From assembly GCF_007991455.1 (NCBI RefSeq), contig NZ_BJYJ01000001.1, positions 434,001 to 498,000 of the forward strand: a stretch of 64,000 nt of DNA, given 5' to 3'. The stretch is from Chryseobacterium hagamense. GTDB taxonomy: Bacteria > Bacteroidota > Bacteroidia > Flavobacteriales > Weeksellaceae. The notes under the pieces are model-generated. The model was not told where the DNA came from. It did no database searches and worked only from the letters and a program-made list of their open reading frames with translations. Made by a program: the position numbers and the translations under genes. Shown piece after piece: positions 16,522 to 26,300 of this stretch (position 1 is the stretch's first letter; every line of letters begins with the position of its first letter).

Positions 16522-18768
16522 TTATTTGATTCTGAATTCAAGCTTTACATTAAAGAAACGTCCCGTCAGGCGAACCGGAACCGGATACATCAGGTTGGTG
16601 TTGGCATCGGTAATCCATTGGTTGGCTACGGTATTGCGGATGTTGAAAGCGTTGAAAACCTGCACGCCAAGCGTCAGTTCATCAAAATTCCCCCAGAAAC
16701 CGTAAGCACTGTTTTTTTCCTTCGGCTCTATAAATGCGTAAGATAGTCCCAGATCCACCCTTTTGTAGGAAGGCAGCGTCTTCTGATAGGAATATCCTGC
16801 CAGGTAATCGATCTTCCGGTTTTCATCCAGCACGATCGGTGATCCTGTAGGCAATCCCATCGCATAAACCAGGGTGAGGTTTACCCGCATCTTAGGGAAT
16901 TTCGGCATATAATCCTGATAAAACATGGCAAAACGGAGCCTTTGGTCGGTAGGTCTCGGAATATCCCCTCTTCCGTCGATGTTTTCATAGACCCGGGCGT
17001 AACTTGCCGATAACCAGGAATCAACACCGGGAACGAACTCCCCGAATAAGCGGGTATCAATCCCGTAAGCCGATCCGGTTGCATTGTTCTTACCGGAATA
17101 TCGGATCCTGACATTATCCATAAAATACGGAATCAGGTCATCCATTTTCTTGTAATACAATTCTGTGGTCAGCTTAAACGGCCGGTCATACATCTGGAAT
17201 TCGTAATCATTAGCAAGGATTGCCTGGATGGAACGCTGGGATTTGATATTCGGGTTAAAATTTCCGTCAAGATCTTTAATTTCCTTATAGAAAGGTGCCT
17301 GATAGTAGATCCCTCCCGAAAGCCTGAACAGCATATCGGAATCCCAATCCGGCTTGATGGCAAACTGTGCCCTCGGAGAGAAAATGGTTTCGTTGTTAAA
17401 ACTCCAGTGTGCCACCCTTGCCCCTGCATTTACAAAGACTTTGTTGCTTCCCCAGAAAAATTTCTGCGAATACTGAGCATAGGCAGACATCCGGGTCGGC
17501 TGTATATCATTTTTTCCCGAAATATTGTAGTACAAAGCAAGATCCGGCGGATTCCTCGGATCAAGAAGGGCCGAAATCGGCGTGCTGTATCCTGCAGAAT
17601 CCACGAGTTTCCATTCGTTGGTAAGGTCTTTCAGGTTTTCTTTTTCATATTTAAAACCTACTTCGATATCCGTATTGATGTTGGGAGAAAACCGGGCTCT
17701 GGCCTGGGTACCATAGGTCTTTACAAACAGATCATTACGGGCATGCTCGATCTGGCCACCGGTATCATAGGAAGTAACAGGCGCTCCCGTCACCGGATCA
17801 AAGGTCTGCAGCACATAAGCCGAAGCAATGGAATAATATTCGCGCTCCCGGTTCTGATAGGCAAAAGCATCCAGCGTAAACCTCCATTTATCCGACGGCT
17901 TGAAATTCAGGGAGAAGGTTCCCATCATGTTTTTATACTTGTCATCCTCACGGCCGCCGTAATTCACGGTAAGGTTAATGGGCTGCTGCAAGGATCCGAA
18001 ATCGATGCTTCTTTCCTTCGGGATCATTTCATAATCGTTTTTCGAATAGTATCCGATAAACGACATCGTCAGCTTCGGGGTGAAGTGGTAATTGAGATAC
18101 GTCTGGAAATCCATGTATTTCGGATTGAAATCGGTATCTTCATTCAGTGTATTCAGGACAAGGTTCGTATTTCGGTACCTTCCTGAAAACAAGGCGGTAA
18201 ATTTCCGGTTTCCGTCACTGTCTTTTCCTGCGGCAAAACCGGTGGTCAGCCTGCCGCCGATCAGACTTCCCTCGCCGGATACCTCGAATTTTTCAGGTTC
18301 GCGGTAATAGATGTTCAGTGCCGAAGACATTTTATCGCCGTATCTCGGCTCAAATCCTCCGGCCGAAAAGTTTACGGTAGAAACCATATCCGGATTGATG
18401 ATGCTGAGACCTTCCTGCTGGGAATTCCTGATCAGGAAAGGCCTGTAGATTTCGATATCATTGATGTAGATCAGGTTTTCGTCATAGTTTCCGCCACGAA
18501 CCATATATTGCGAAGACAGTTCCGTGTTGGAGTTTACGGAAGGCAGTGTTTTCAGGATTCCTTCGATCCCTCCGGAGATACTGGCCACATTCCTTGCATC
18601 TTTAGCCGAAATTTTTACAGCCGTCATATCGTTGGTGCTTCCCGTAACTTTTTTCTGGAAAACAACTTCTTCGATGCTTGCGGTTTTCAGGGTATCCTTC
18701 TTTTTTCGTACCTGGGAGAATACTAATGCAGGAACCAGAAGGCTTAGTGGTAAAACTAGTTTTTTCAA
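16522..18768 (-). CDS. TonB-dependent outer-membrane receptor
   Basis: 748 residues with a signal peptide (MKKLVLPLSLLVPALVFSQ), a plug domain (about 35-150; QYMVRGGNYDENLIYINDIE) and a 22-strand-type barrel ending in FRIK. It lacks the N-terminal carboxypeptidase-like domain seen in SusC-type receptors, and no SusD partner is present. The start is TTG at 18768; no ATG gives an intact signal peptide. It imports an unknown ligand, and its closeness to the HYC_CC_PP and copper genes hints at a metal or metallophore. It is separated from them by a strong terminator, so it may simply be a neighbour. Confidence 0.92.
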   Translation of the reverse strand: MKKLVLPLSLLVPALVFSQVRKKKDTLKTASIEEVVFQKKVTGSTNDMTAVKISAKDARNVASISGGIEGILKTLPSVNSNTELSSQYMVRGGNYDENLIYINDIEIYRPFLIRNSQQEGLSIINPDMVSTVNFSAGGFEPRYGDKMSSALNIYYREPEKFEVSGEGSLIGGRLTTGFAAGKDSDGNRKFTALFSGRYRNTNLVLNTLNEDTDFNPKYMDFQTYLNYHFTPKLTMSFIGYYSKNDYEMIPKERSIDFGSLQQPINLTVNYGGREDDKYKNMMGTFSLNFKPSDKWRFTLDAFAYQNREREYYSIASAYVLQTFDPVTGAPVTSYDTGGQIEHARNDLFVKTYGTQARARFSPNINTDIEVGFKYEKENLKDLTNEWKLVDSAGYSTPISALLDPRNPPDLALYYNISGKNDIQPTRMSAYAQYSQKFFWGSNKVFVNAGARVAHWSFNNETIFSPRAQFAIKPDWDSDMLFRLSGGIYYQAPFYKEIKDLDGNFNPNIKSQRSIQAILANDYEFQMYDRPFKLTTELYYKKMDDLIPYFMDNVRIRYSGKNNATGSAYGIDTRLFGEFVPGVDSWLSASYARVYENIDGRGDIPRPTDQRLRFAMFYQDYMPKFPKMRVNLTLVYAMGLPTGSPIVLDENRKIDYLAGYSYQKTLPSYKRVDLGLSYAFIEPKEKNSAYGFWGNFDELTLGVQVFNAFNIRNTVANQWITDANTNLMYPVPVRLTGRFFNVKLEFRIK

Positions 18769-18808
18769 AAGAAATGCTTTATAATTTCAAACGGTTAATT
18801 TATAACTT

Positions 18809-19324
18809 TTATTTAATAATCCGGCTCTGTAAGAAAACTTTTGACCATTCCTCAACAAAATCTGCAGGGAGGTTCTTCTTTTTTAGGGCGGCCATACACA
18901 TAAAGACATCATTTTCGCCTTTTACATAATACTGTATCTGAGATTCCGTGTCTTCAGAATCCCGGTAAGCATCTGCTTCAGCGGTAAAAAGAATGTATTC
19001 CCTCTCACCTTTTTTATTTCTTGACAATTCCTTTATCCTCAGATTTTTGGTTTTAGACTGAAGAAGTTTTTTATTATTGTCAAAAAAAGTCTGCAGAGGA
19101 ACTTGAGCTAAATTTTTAGAGACCAGTTTTGTCACAATGATCTCGTAATTGTCCCAATTCTGTCCTTCCGGAATGTATTCCATCATCACCATGCGGTCAT
19201 CTTCCTGCTTTTCTTTCAGATGAAGGTGGTATTTTTCCGGTAAAGAAAACTGTAAAGAATCTCTTTTCTGAGCATACACAAGGGATGAAACCGAAAATGC
19301 AGCAAATAGAAAAAACGTCTTCAT
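18809..19324 (-). CDS. Secreted protein of unknown function
   Basis: 171 residues with a signal peptide (MKTFFLFAAFSVSSLVYAQ). No family is recognised. The mature protein is charged, with alternating strands (MVMMEYIPEGQNWDNYEIIV) and a single short Cys-containing segment (YVKGENDVFMCMAAL). Its ATG overlaps the TAA of kdsA by one base (TAATG), so it is translationally coupled to kdsA and probably periplasmic. A link to lipopolysaccharide assembly is possible only by location. Confidence 0.8.
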   Translation of the reverse strand: MKTFFLFAAFSVSSLVYAQKRDSLQFSLPEKYHLHLKEKQEDDRMVMMEYIPEGQNWDNYEIIVTKLVSKNLAQVPLQTFFDNNKKLLQSKTKNLRIKELSRNKKGEREYILFTAEADAYRDSEDTESQIQYYVKGENDVFMCMAALKKKNLPADFVEEWSKVFLQSRIIK

Positions 19325-20133
19325 TACAAAATAGCTTCTCTTACGCGGGTTAATTTTTGTAAAAGATCTTCCAGCAGATCCAGTCGCAACATATTGGCGC
19401 CATCGGATAAAGCCGTTTCAGGTGTCGGGTGGGTTTCGATGAAAATTCCGTCTGCTCCTACAGCGATTCCTGCTTTGGCAACGGTCTCGATCAGGTCCGG
19501 TCTTCCTCCCGTCACGCCTGAGCTTTGGTTCGGCTGCTGTAAAGAATGGGTAACATCAAGGATTACGGGTGCATAATTTCTCATCGTCGGAATTCCCCTG
19601 TAATCTACAATCAGATCCGTATATCCGAAAGAATTCCCTCTTTCGATGATGGCAACTCTCGGGTTATCGGAATCCGTAATTTTCTGAACGGCAAACTTCA
19701 TCGATTCCGGGGAAAGGAACTGTCCTTTTTTCAGGGAAACACATTTTCCGGTCTTGGCCGCAGCGACGAGAAGATCGGTCTGGCGAACCAGAAATGCCGG
19801 AATCTGAAGCACATCTACATATTGTGCTGCCAGAGCGGCATGCTCATTTTCATGAATGTCCGTTGTGGTCGGAATATTAAAAGTCTGTCCTACTTTTTTA
19901 AGGATCTCCAGCGATTTTTCTTCACCGATGGTCGTAAAAGAATCCACCCGGCTCCGGTTGGCTTTCTTGAAGCTGCCCTTGAAAATATAGGGAATGTTGT
20001 ATTTGTTGGTGAGTTCCACCACTTTTTCAGCGATCTTCAGTGCCATGTCTTCGCCTTCGATAATACAAGGCCCGGCAATCAGGAAAAAGTTTTTTGAATC
20101 TTTGTGGTGGATGTTATCTAAATACTGAATCAT
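19324..20133 (-). CDS. kdsA: 3-deoxy-8-phosphooctulonate (KDO-8-P) synthase
   Basis: Condenses phosphoenolpyruvate with arabinose-5-phosphate to make KDO-8-phosphate for the lipid A inner core, in the cytoplasm. 269 residues, the usual length. Motifs: FFLIAGPCIIEGEDMA near the N-terminus, FKGSFKKANRSR (about 51-62), TTDIHE (about 91), and the C-terminal DGIFIETHPTPE with GANMLRLD. The N-terminal residues around IAGPC and the absence of the Asn/Cys switch cannot be used safely to decide metal dependence here. The activating enzyme kdsB lies at 40987-41709. The downstream secreted-protein gene overlaps by one base. Confidence 0.96.
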   Translation of the reverse strand: MIQYLDNIHHKDSKNFFLIAGPCIIEGEDMALKIAEKVVELTNKYNIPYIFKGSFKKANRSRVDSFTTIGEEKSLEILKKVGQTFNIPTTTDIHENEHAALAAQYVDVLQIPAFLVRQTDLLVAAAKTGKCVSLKKGQFLSPESMKFAVQKITDSDNPRVAIIERGNSFGYTDLIVDYRGIPTMRNYAPVILDVTHSLQQPNQSSGVTGGRPDLIETVAKAGIAVGADGIFIETHPTPETALSDGANMLRLDLLEDLLQKLTRVREAIL

Positions 20134-20283
20134 TTTATGGTAATTAAAAGTTCAGTAAAAATACTGAGAAAGTTCGTAAATGCGAAATTATTTACCCATC
20201 ATCTTATTTTGCCATGCAGATTCAGCAGACGGCGCAGATTATTAACAAGCTATTCCAAAAACTTATTCACCACAAAAGCCACA

Positions 20284-20645
20284 ATAGATTACCATGCTGT
20301 ATAATGAAGTTGAAGAGATGCTTAAAGAGGGAAGCCGGATGCCGGAAGTTTCTCTTGTCATATATAGGATCAAAGATCCTGATCATCAAATTGAATAGGT
20401 TACCGCATTATCAGATGAGTTATTATTCAATCCTGAATAACCGGCCTTTTTTTTCAATCAGTGACGGATTTCTCTTGTTTTTAAAGTCCTTAGTAGAGGA
20501 TAGGATAAAATCCTGTCTGAAGCAAAAACCATGTATTTATTCCGGCAAGATGAGTATTAATTAAATCCCGACTTTATGACTTTAATTTTTATTTTTGAAT
20601 TAAATAATCAACTGAATATGATGTTGATACGGTCGAATCTACGCT
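20284..20645 (+). repeat. Diverged copy A of the ~360-bp MITE-like repeat
   Basis: From 20324 (AAAGAGGGAAGCCGGATGCC) onward this aligns with the copy at 60053 (shared text includes AGATCCTGATCATCAAA, TTCAATCCTGAATAACCGGC and GGATTTCTCTTGTTTTTAAA). Its end, TGATACGGTCGAATCTACGC, matches the end of copy B with several substitutions. The left end is decayed, so the boundary is approximate. Confidence 0.65.
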
Positions 20646-20697
20646 AATCTTAATAATTAACGCCAGCAGAAATTCTTTTAAATTGTTTAATAGATTT

Positions 20698-21059
20698 AAC
20701 GTGAACTCGAAGAAGAACCGGAGTTAAAAGGCTGGAAGAGGGAGGCTTGATGCAGGAAGTCTTTCTCGTCAAAAATATAATGAAGGTTTTGATAATTAAA
20801 CAAACATTTTGTCATTTTATCAGAGGAAATTCTTGTTTAATCCTGAATAAACAGCCTTAAACCAAGGTCTAATTTATATTGTTTTAAGTTCTGGAGGGAC
20901 AGCTTGGTACAGGATACGATGAAGCCCTATCGGTAGTATGAACCGTTTATTCTTTTTGCCAGGATGAGTGGTATCTAAAATCCCGGCTGAATCTATTCCA
21001 TTTTTATTTTGAGTTAAATAATCGGTTGAATATGATGTCAATACGGTCGAATTCACGTT
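20698..21059 (+). repeat. MITE-like element, copy B, with terminal inverted repeats and 6-bp duplication
   Basis: AACGTGAACTCGA (20698-20710) is the reverse complement, with one mismatch, of TCGAATTCACGTT (21047-21059). The 362-bp unit is flanked on both sides by AGATTT (20692-20697 and 21060-21065), which looks like a target-site duplication. Inside is the GGCTGGAAGAGGGAGGCTTG core and TTTAATCCTGAATAAAC. There is no coding capacity. The terminal repeats and duplication are seen directly; mobility by a transposase supplied elsewhere is inferred. Confidence 0.65.
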
Positions 21060-21116
21060 AGATTTAAGATTAATCAGACCGCCTCAAAGCATTGAGTCTA
21101 AATGCAAGCCATCACA

Positions 21117-21641
21117 TTAAAATTTCTTCAGGATCTTTTCAAACGTATTGACATTACGGCTGGTGAATTGGTCTTTCAGGTTTTTTCTCCCTAAAATTTT
21201 TCCGAAGGCCGAATCCAAAGTATTGCCTTTCGGAACCTGCCAGTAAAAAGTATGATTTACGATTTTAGCTGCCTCTTTTTCAGATTTTGAAACCCTTTCA
21301 AACTCCTGCATCAGGGTTTCAGCTATTCCCTGATTTCCGACAAAAATATAAGAATGCAGTTCTTCGTTTTTTACGAAGGGATTATGGCCGAGACATTTCT
21401 GTATTTCATCCTGTGATTTTACGAAAAGAAACACGTCGTAGGAAAAATGCCGGGACATGGCGCCTTCAAAAATATTTTTTAAGTCGTCCGGTTTCTGATC
21501 CGATGAAAAAACAATATTTCCCGAAGCAAGTACGGAAGATACCTCATTCATCCCGGCTTCTTTGAATACCTGGCAGACTTCAGCCATTTTCATGTTGGTC
21601 CCTTTTACATTGACGCCACGGAGAAATGCACAGTATTTCAT
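21117..21641 (-). CDS. DUF1697 domain-containing protein
   Basis: 174 residues, normal for DUF1697. The N-terminal YCAFLRGVNVKGTNMKMAE is the family signature (xFLRGINVGGxN), followed by LASGNIVFSS and HSYIFVGNQG. Cytosolic, function unsettled. It stands alone between the repeat region and the GT-C gene. Confidence 0.93.
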   Translation of the reverse strand: MKYCAFLRGVNVKGTNMKMAEVCQVFKEAGMNEVSSVLASGNIVFSSDQKPDDLKNIFEGAMSRHFSYDVFLFVKSQDEIQKCLGHNPFVKNEELHSYIFVGNQGIAETLMQEFERVSKSEKEAAKIVNHTFYWQVPKGNTLDSAFGKILGRKNLKDQFTSRNVNTFEKILKKF

Positions 21642-21693
21642 GGATTTTGAGTTTTAGGGTTTCTTGATTTATAAAGTTATAGCGTGAAAGAGT

Positions 21694-23184
21694 TTATCGA
21701 TCAATTCTTTCGTACAGGTTGTAATCGGTTCCGGAAGGTTTCAGGATGTAGATCTTTTCCAGAATTTTGTTGTCGCTTTTCAGATGGTCTTTCACCCGGA
21801 ATTCCCTGATCAGCCTGTAATGGGCCATTAGGTATTCCGCATTTTTTGATTTGAAAAGGTCATCGTATGAAAGCAGGTATTTTGGTTTCCGGTTCTTGAC
21901 GGTGTTGATCCAGAAATTCGGTTTGTCCTTTTTAATTTCTTCCTGCACTTCCTTATCGACCAGGCCTACTTCATCAATGGTTTTTAAGCCTGAAAAATAC
22001 GGAACATAACCGGCAGGTTCCAGGAAGATCCATTGGTTTTTATCTTTTTCGTATTTATTTAAAAATAACCCGATCGTCCTGCGGTAATTCCATTCCCCGT
22101 TTCCGGTCGCAATCGAATGGATGGTCTGAAAGGCGAGCATCGGAACAATATAAACCATAATCAACAGGGAAAGCCAAAGGTTTCTTTTTTCTTTCTGCTC
22201 CAGAATAAAAATCAGCACCGGAACAAAGAGCAGGATCTGCGGTACCCAGTAATACCAGTCGAACAGGCTTTTCTGCGAAAGGAAAACCAGCTGCTTCACC
22301 CATCCGAAAATGAAAATCATCCAGAGAAAGACGTTCCTTTTATTTCGATGCCGGATCAGGTAGACAAAGCACAGCAGCTCGAAAATCAGGATGGCGACGG
22401 TTACCGGATTGAAATCCCCCGGCAGCTTCAGCATTCCCCAGAAGTTCCCGAAATTCAACCTGAAATAATCCAGATTCTGCTCAAAGGTAAAATGTTTACT
22501 ATAAGCTAACTTTTTAGCGACAATGGTATTGTTTACGATTTCTCCGAAGTACAGCCAGTTGAATGCAAGCGTTACGGCGATCCCGGCAATGCCTCCTGCA
22601 ACATAAAGCCATCTTATTTTTCGGGTCCATACCAGATCCACAAGAAATACAATTCCTAAAAAGATCACCGTATCGATTCTGGTAAAAAGAATCATTACCG
22701 GAAACAGAATCAGCGCCCATTTTTTTCCTTTGAAAAAACCATAATACAACAGAGCCATTTCCAGAAAGAAAAGAATGCCGTATTCCATTCCCAGGATAGA
22801 AACTTTAATGGCCGGCGGTAAAATGCCGATCAGAAAAATGAAAATAGCCTTGTGCCGGTGGTTCTTAAGTAAAAGATGCGAAAGCAACAGGCTCCCAACC
22901 GTAAAAAGCACTGAATTAAAAATCAGCAGCGGAACAATGAAATGTTCTTTTCCGAAAATCACATTGAACAGGTAAGAAACAAAAACATAGAGATGGGTCG
23001 TGGAGGCAGAGATTTTTACCGGTCCGTTAAAACCGATCACTCCGTAGTCCATCAGGTTCTGGGCAACCCTCCAGGTAATAAAAGCATCTTCCTGGATGTA
23101 GTTTGTAAGTAAAAACAAAAGTTTAAAAACGACAGTAACCAGGACAGCGTAGATAGGGAATTTCTTATTTTTCGTTTCTGACAT
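21694..23184 (-). CDS. Multispanning GT-C-type glycosyltransferase-like protein
   Basis: 496 residues with about ten membrane helices. The first external loop holds QEDAFITWRVAQNL (about residues 31-44) with acidic residues placed like the catalytic Asp/Glu of GT-C enzymes (ArnT/PMT/mannosyltransferase-type). The soluble tail (about 385-496) is periplasmic. It probably transfers a sugar from a lipid carrier on the outer face of the inner membrane; acceptor unknown. A GT117 protein-O-glycosyltransferase-like gene is the next one upstream on the same strand, 118 bp away, which supports an envelope glycosylation role. No exact family is recognised. Confidence 0.75.
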   Translation of the reverse strand: MSETKNKKFPIYAVLVTVVFKLLFLLTNYIQEDAFITWRVAQNLMDYGVIGFNGPVKISASTTHLYVFVSYLFNVIFGKEHFIVPLLIFNSVLFTVGSLLLSHLLLKNHRHKAIFIFLIGILPPAIKVSILGMEYGILFFLEMALLYYGFFKGKKWALILFPVMILFTRIDTVIFLGIVFLVDLVWTRKIRWLYVAGGIAGIAVTLAFNWLYFGEIVNNTIVAKKLAYSKHFTFEQNLDYFRLNFGNFWGMLKLPGDFNPVTVAILIFELLCFVYLIRHRNKRNVFLWMIFIFGWVKQLVFLSQKSLFDWYYWVPQILLFVPVLIFILEQKEKRNLWLSLLIMVYIVPMLAFQTIHSIATGNGEWNYRRTIGLFLNKYEKDKNQWIFLEPAGYVPYFSGLKTIDEVGLVDKEVQEEIKKDKPNFWINTVKNRKPKYLLSYDDLFKSKNAEYLMAHYRLIREFRVKDHLKSDNKILEKIYILKPSGTDYNLYERIDR

Positions 23185-23239
23185 TGTGCTTCTTTAATCA
23201 GGCAAATATAATCTTAAAATTCATCAAATCCCAAAACAA

Positions 23240-23263
23240 AAAACGGAACCGAAGTCCCGTTTT
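23240..23263 (-). terminator. Terminator of the GT117 gene
   Basis: On the minus strand, AACGGGAC-TTCG-GTTCCGTT forms a stem with one mismatch and a TTCG tetraloop, followed by TTTTGTTTT. Confidence 0.7.
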
Positions 23264-23301
23264 AAATTTTGATTCTATCCCAAGCCAGCAAAATTTCCGA
23301 C

Positions 23302-26300
23302 TTATTGGGTAGCTTTGATGATCGAGTTGGTGATCTGTGCTTCCTTCTCTTTCGAATAAGTGGAATCAAAAGGTTCCATCACATCGAACAGATACTGGTA
23401 GAAAGGTGTGATCTTCTGTACCTGCTCCGATTCCTTCATGGCTTTCTCCTTGCCCATTTCTTTAAGGTTTTCAACAAATCCGTTGAATTTCTTATCGATC
23501 GGCTCAATGGATTTTACCAGGTAGTCGTAAGCTTTGTCTCTCTTTCCTACTTTCGTATAAGCGTCTGTTACAGCAGAAACCACTAATGAATATTCCATCG
23601 GTTTGGTCCTGATCTGTCTTCTTAGATAGTTCTGGTCGGCCCTGCTGAGGCTCATATAATAGTCATACTCGTCAAAGATTCCTTTTTTAAGGATTTCTGC
23701 CAGCTGCAAGCCTTTTTTCTCCTGTCCGGAAACAATGTAGCCGTAGACCATTGAGCTCAGGGAACGCGGATCGTTATATTTCTGAGCCGGGATTTCTTTG
23801 GAAGCCAGATCCAGCAGTTCGGATGCCTTCCCTTTTTCGCCCATCGTTGCCAGAGTAGCGGCAGCTCTGCTTGCAGCAGCTCTGTAGCTCATAATGTTGG
23901 ACGTTGCCGTTTCATCAAAATGGCTGTCAAGATCCTTAAAGTTCCCCCACCTGAAGTTTTTTACGACATTGTAAAGGGAATTTCCGTCAACCCTTCCCAT
24001 ATCTCCGTTCTGCGTCTGCGGCGTATGGATCGGAACCAGCCTGTAGCTGAACCCGTCAAACTGAAGATATTCATCCAGGTAGAAAATATTTTCACTGTCA
24101 TAAATCCCTCCTGAAGAGAAATTGATCGGCCTTTTCCAATCGAAGTTGGCCAGGACGTCAAGCATGATCAGGTTGTTTTTATATAAGGTATTTCCTTTGT
24201 AGGTAATCATGATCTGGTTTACGGTATCCGGAAGATCCGCTGCTTTAATGATTCCGGACTTCACGGCATTTTCCTTATTTACCGGCAGGATGAATTTATT
24301 TACCGGTAAGATGTTGTATTTCTCATATTTCTCTTCTCCGAAATACATTTTCAACAGTTCATTCTTTGCCGGAGAAGTATATTTCAGGAAGCTCACGGCC
24401 TGCTTCATCGTCATCGAATCCTGCGTCAGGTATTTTCTGAATTCTGCAAATTCCGTTGGCGGTGCCCCCTGCTCTTTCAGCATGGAGAACAGTCCTTCCC
24501 AATCCGATTTCTTCATCATGTAGATCTGGTCGTTCACACCGTCCCTGTAATCTTCGTGGGTAAGTACTCCCGGAACAGGTGCCGCATTGTAGGTCCTTCT
24601 TTTCACCTGATCGATATTCCATGGTGTTGAAGCCAGGGTAAAGTTCACTACTTTTACATCGTCTCTGAACTGTTCCGTCTCCTGGATCGCCCAAACCGGA
24701 TAGGTATCGTTATCACCATAGACGAAGAGAATGTCTTCCTTAGGCAAAGATTTCAGAACGGAATACCCGTAATCATAAGAAGTATACCGGTTGTGTCTGT
24801 TGTGGACATTATAATTCTGGAAGCCCATCATGAACGGAACACCCAAAAGAACGATCCCGGCTACCAGATTGGCTGCATTGGATTTTATTTTAGATTGTAA
24901 AAACCATAGAATCGCACCGGCACCCAGTCCGATCCAGATGGCGAAAACATAGAACGAGCCGACCATCGCATAATCTCTTTCTCTAGGCTCGAAAGGCTTC
25001 ACACCGGTATAGAAAACAATCCCGACACTCATCAATACGAAGATCGAAAGCATGGCATAAAACCGTCCGAAGTCTCTGTTCAGCTGGAAGAAAAATCCGA
25101 TAAGTCCCAAAATCAATGGTAAAAAGAAGAACTTAACCGTACTTTCATTCTTGAATTTTGAAGGCATCTTATCCTGATTCCCCCATAGAGCGTTATCGAT
25201 AAAAGGAATGCCGGAAATCCAGTTTCCTCTGGTGCTTTCCATATTTCCTTCAAGGTCGTTCTGACGGCCGACAAAGTTCCACATCAGATAACGGACGAAA
25301 TAATATCCGTTCTGGAAAGTGATGAAATAATCAAGATTCTGCCCCAAAGAAGGCTTCTGAACATTAATCAGGTTATAGGGTTTTACTTTTAAATAATCGG
25401 CTGCAGTGATTGATCCGTCTTCGTATTTTTTCCGTAATTCATCAAAAATCTGCTTGGCTTCAGGGCTGTCCGCCACATCCTCATTGGCATAATTAAAGGT
25501 GAAATCCGGTGCTCCGTACATAGAGATGTAGTTTGCCATCACATCCTTGTCTTCATTGAACATCCTTGGCATAAAGCCTACATGTGCTTTATTGAAAACA
25601 TAGTTGAAACGGTCTCCCGTTTTGATGTATCTTCCGGTTTTGTCATTCTTCTCATAAATTTCTCCCGTCTTCTGGGTTTTGAAACTTCCGTCCTCATTTT
25701 TATCGATTCCGTTGGCATCGAGAAAAGCGGTATAGTTCTGTCCGTAAATGGTCGGCCAGTCACCGTACTGTTCCCTGTTATAATAATCCAGCATGCCGAT
25801 GGCGTTGTCCGGATCGTTAAGATTCATCGGAGGATTGGCGTTCGCCCTGATCGGGATGACCATCCAGCATGAAAAACCGATCATCATAAAAACAACTGAT
25901 AATGCAATGATCTGGAACACATTTTTCTTCATCTTCCGGGCATAGGTAATCAGGAAATAACAGATCGCTATCATCAGGATAAATGCTACGATTGTCCCCG
26001 AATGGAAAGGCAGCGACAGGCCGTTGACGAAGAAAATTTCAAGCTTCCCGAACATCGCCATGATAAATGGGAAAATCCCTTTGAAAACGACGGCCAGAAT
26101 CAGCAGGGTGATTGCGTTTGCCCAAAGAAAGTTTTTCCAGGTAAACTGATAGCTTCTCGCATAATAGATCAGGCATACCGCAGGTATAGCAAGCATACAC
26201 ATCATGTGAACCCCTACGGAAAGCCCGAGAATAAAGAATATCAAAATAATCCAACGCTCATTGCCGGCCTCCCTGTACTCGTTTTCCCATTTGGTGATGA

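Larger units (their letters stand above)
20134..21116. other. 983-bp repeat-filled intergenic region
   Basis: No protein gene is seen. It holds a short dispersed motif at 20269-20290 (ACCACAAAAGCCACAATAG...) and two tandemly placed members of a roughly 360-bp repeat family (about 20284-20645 and 20698-21059), described separately. Confidence 0.8.

Noticed and set aside
17407-18186. 259-aa plus-strand ORF
   Set aside because: Antisense to the well-supported TonB receptor; composition reflects the opposite strand.
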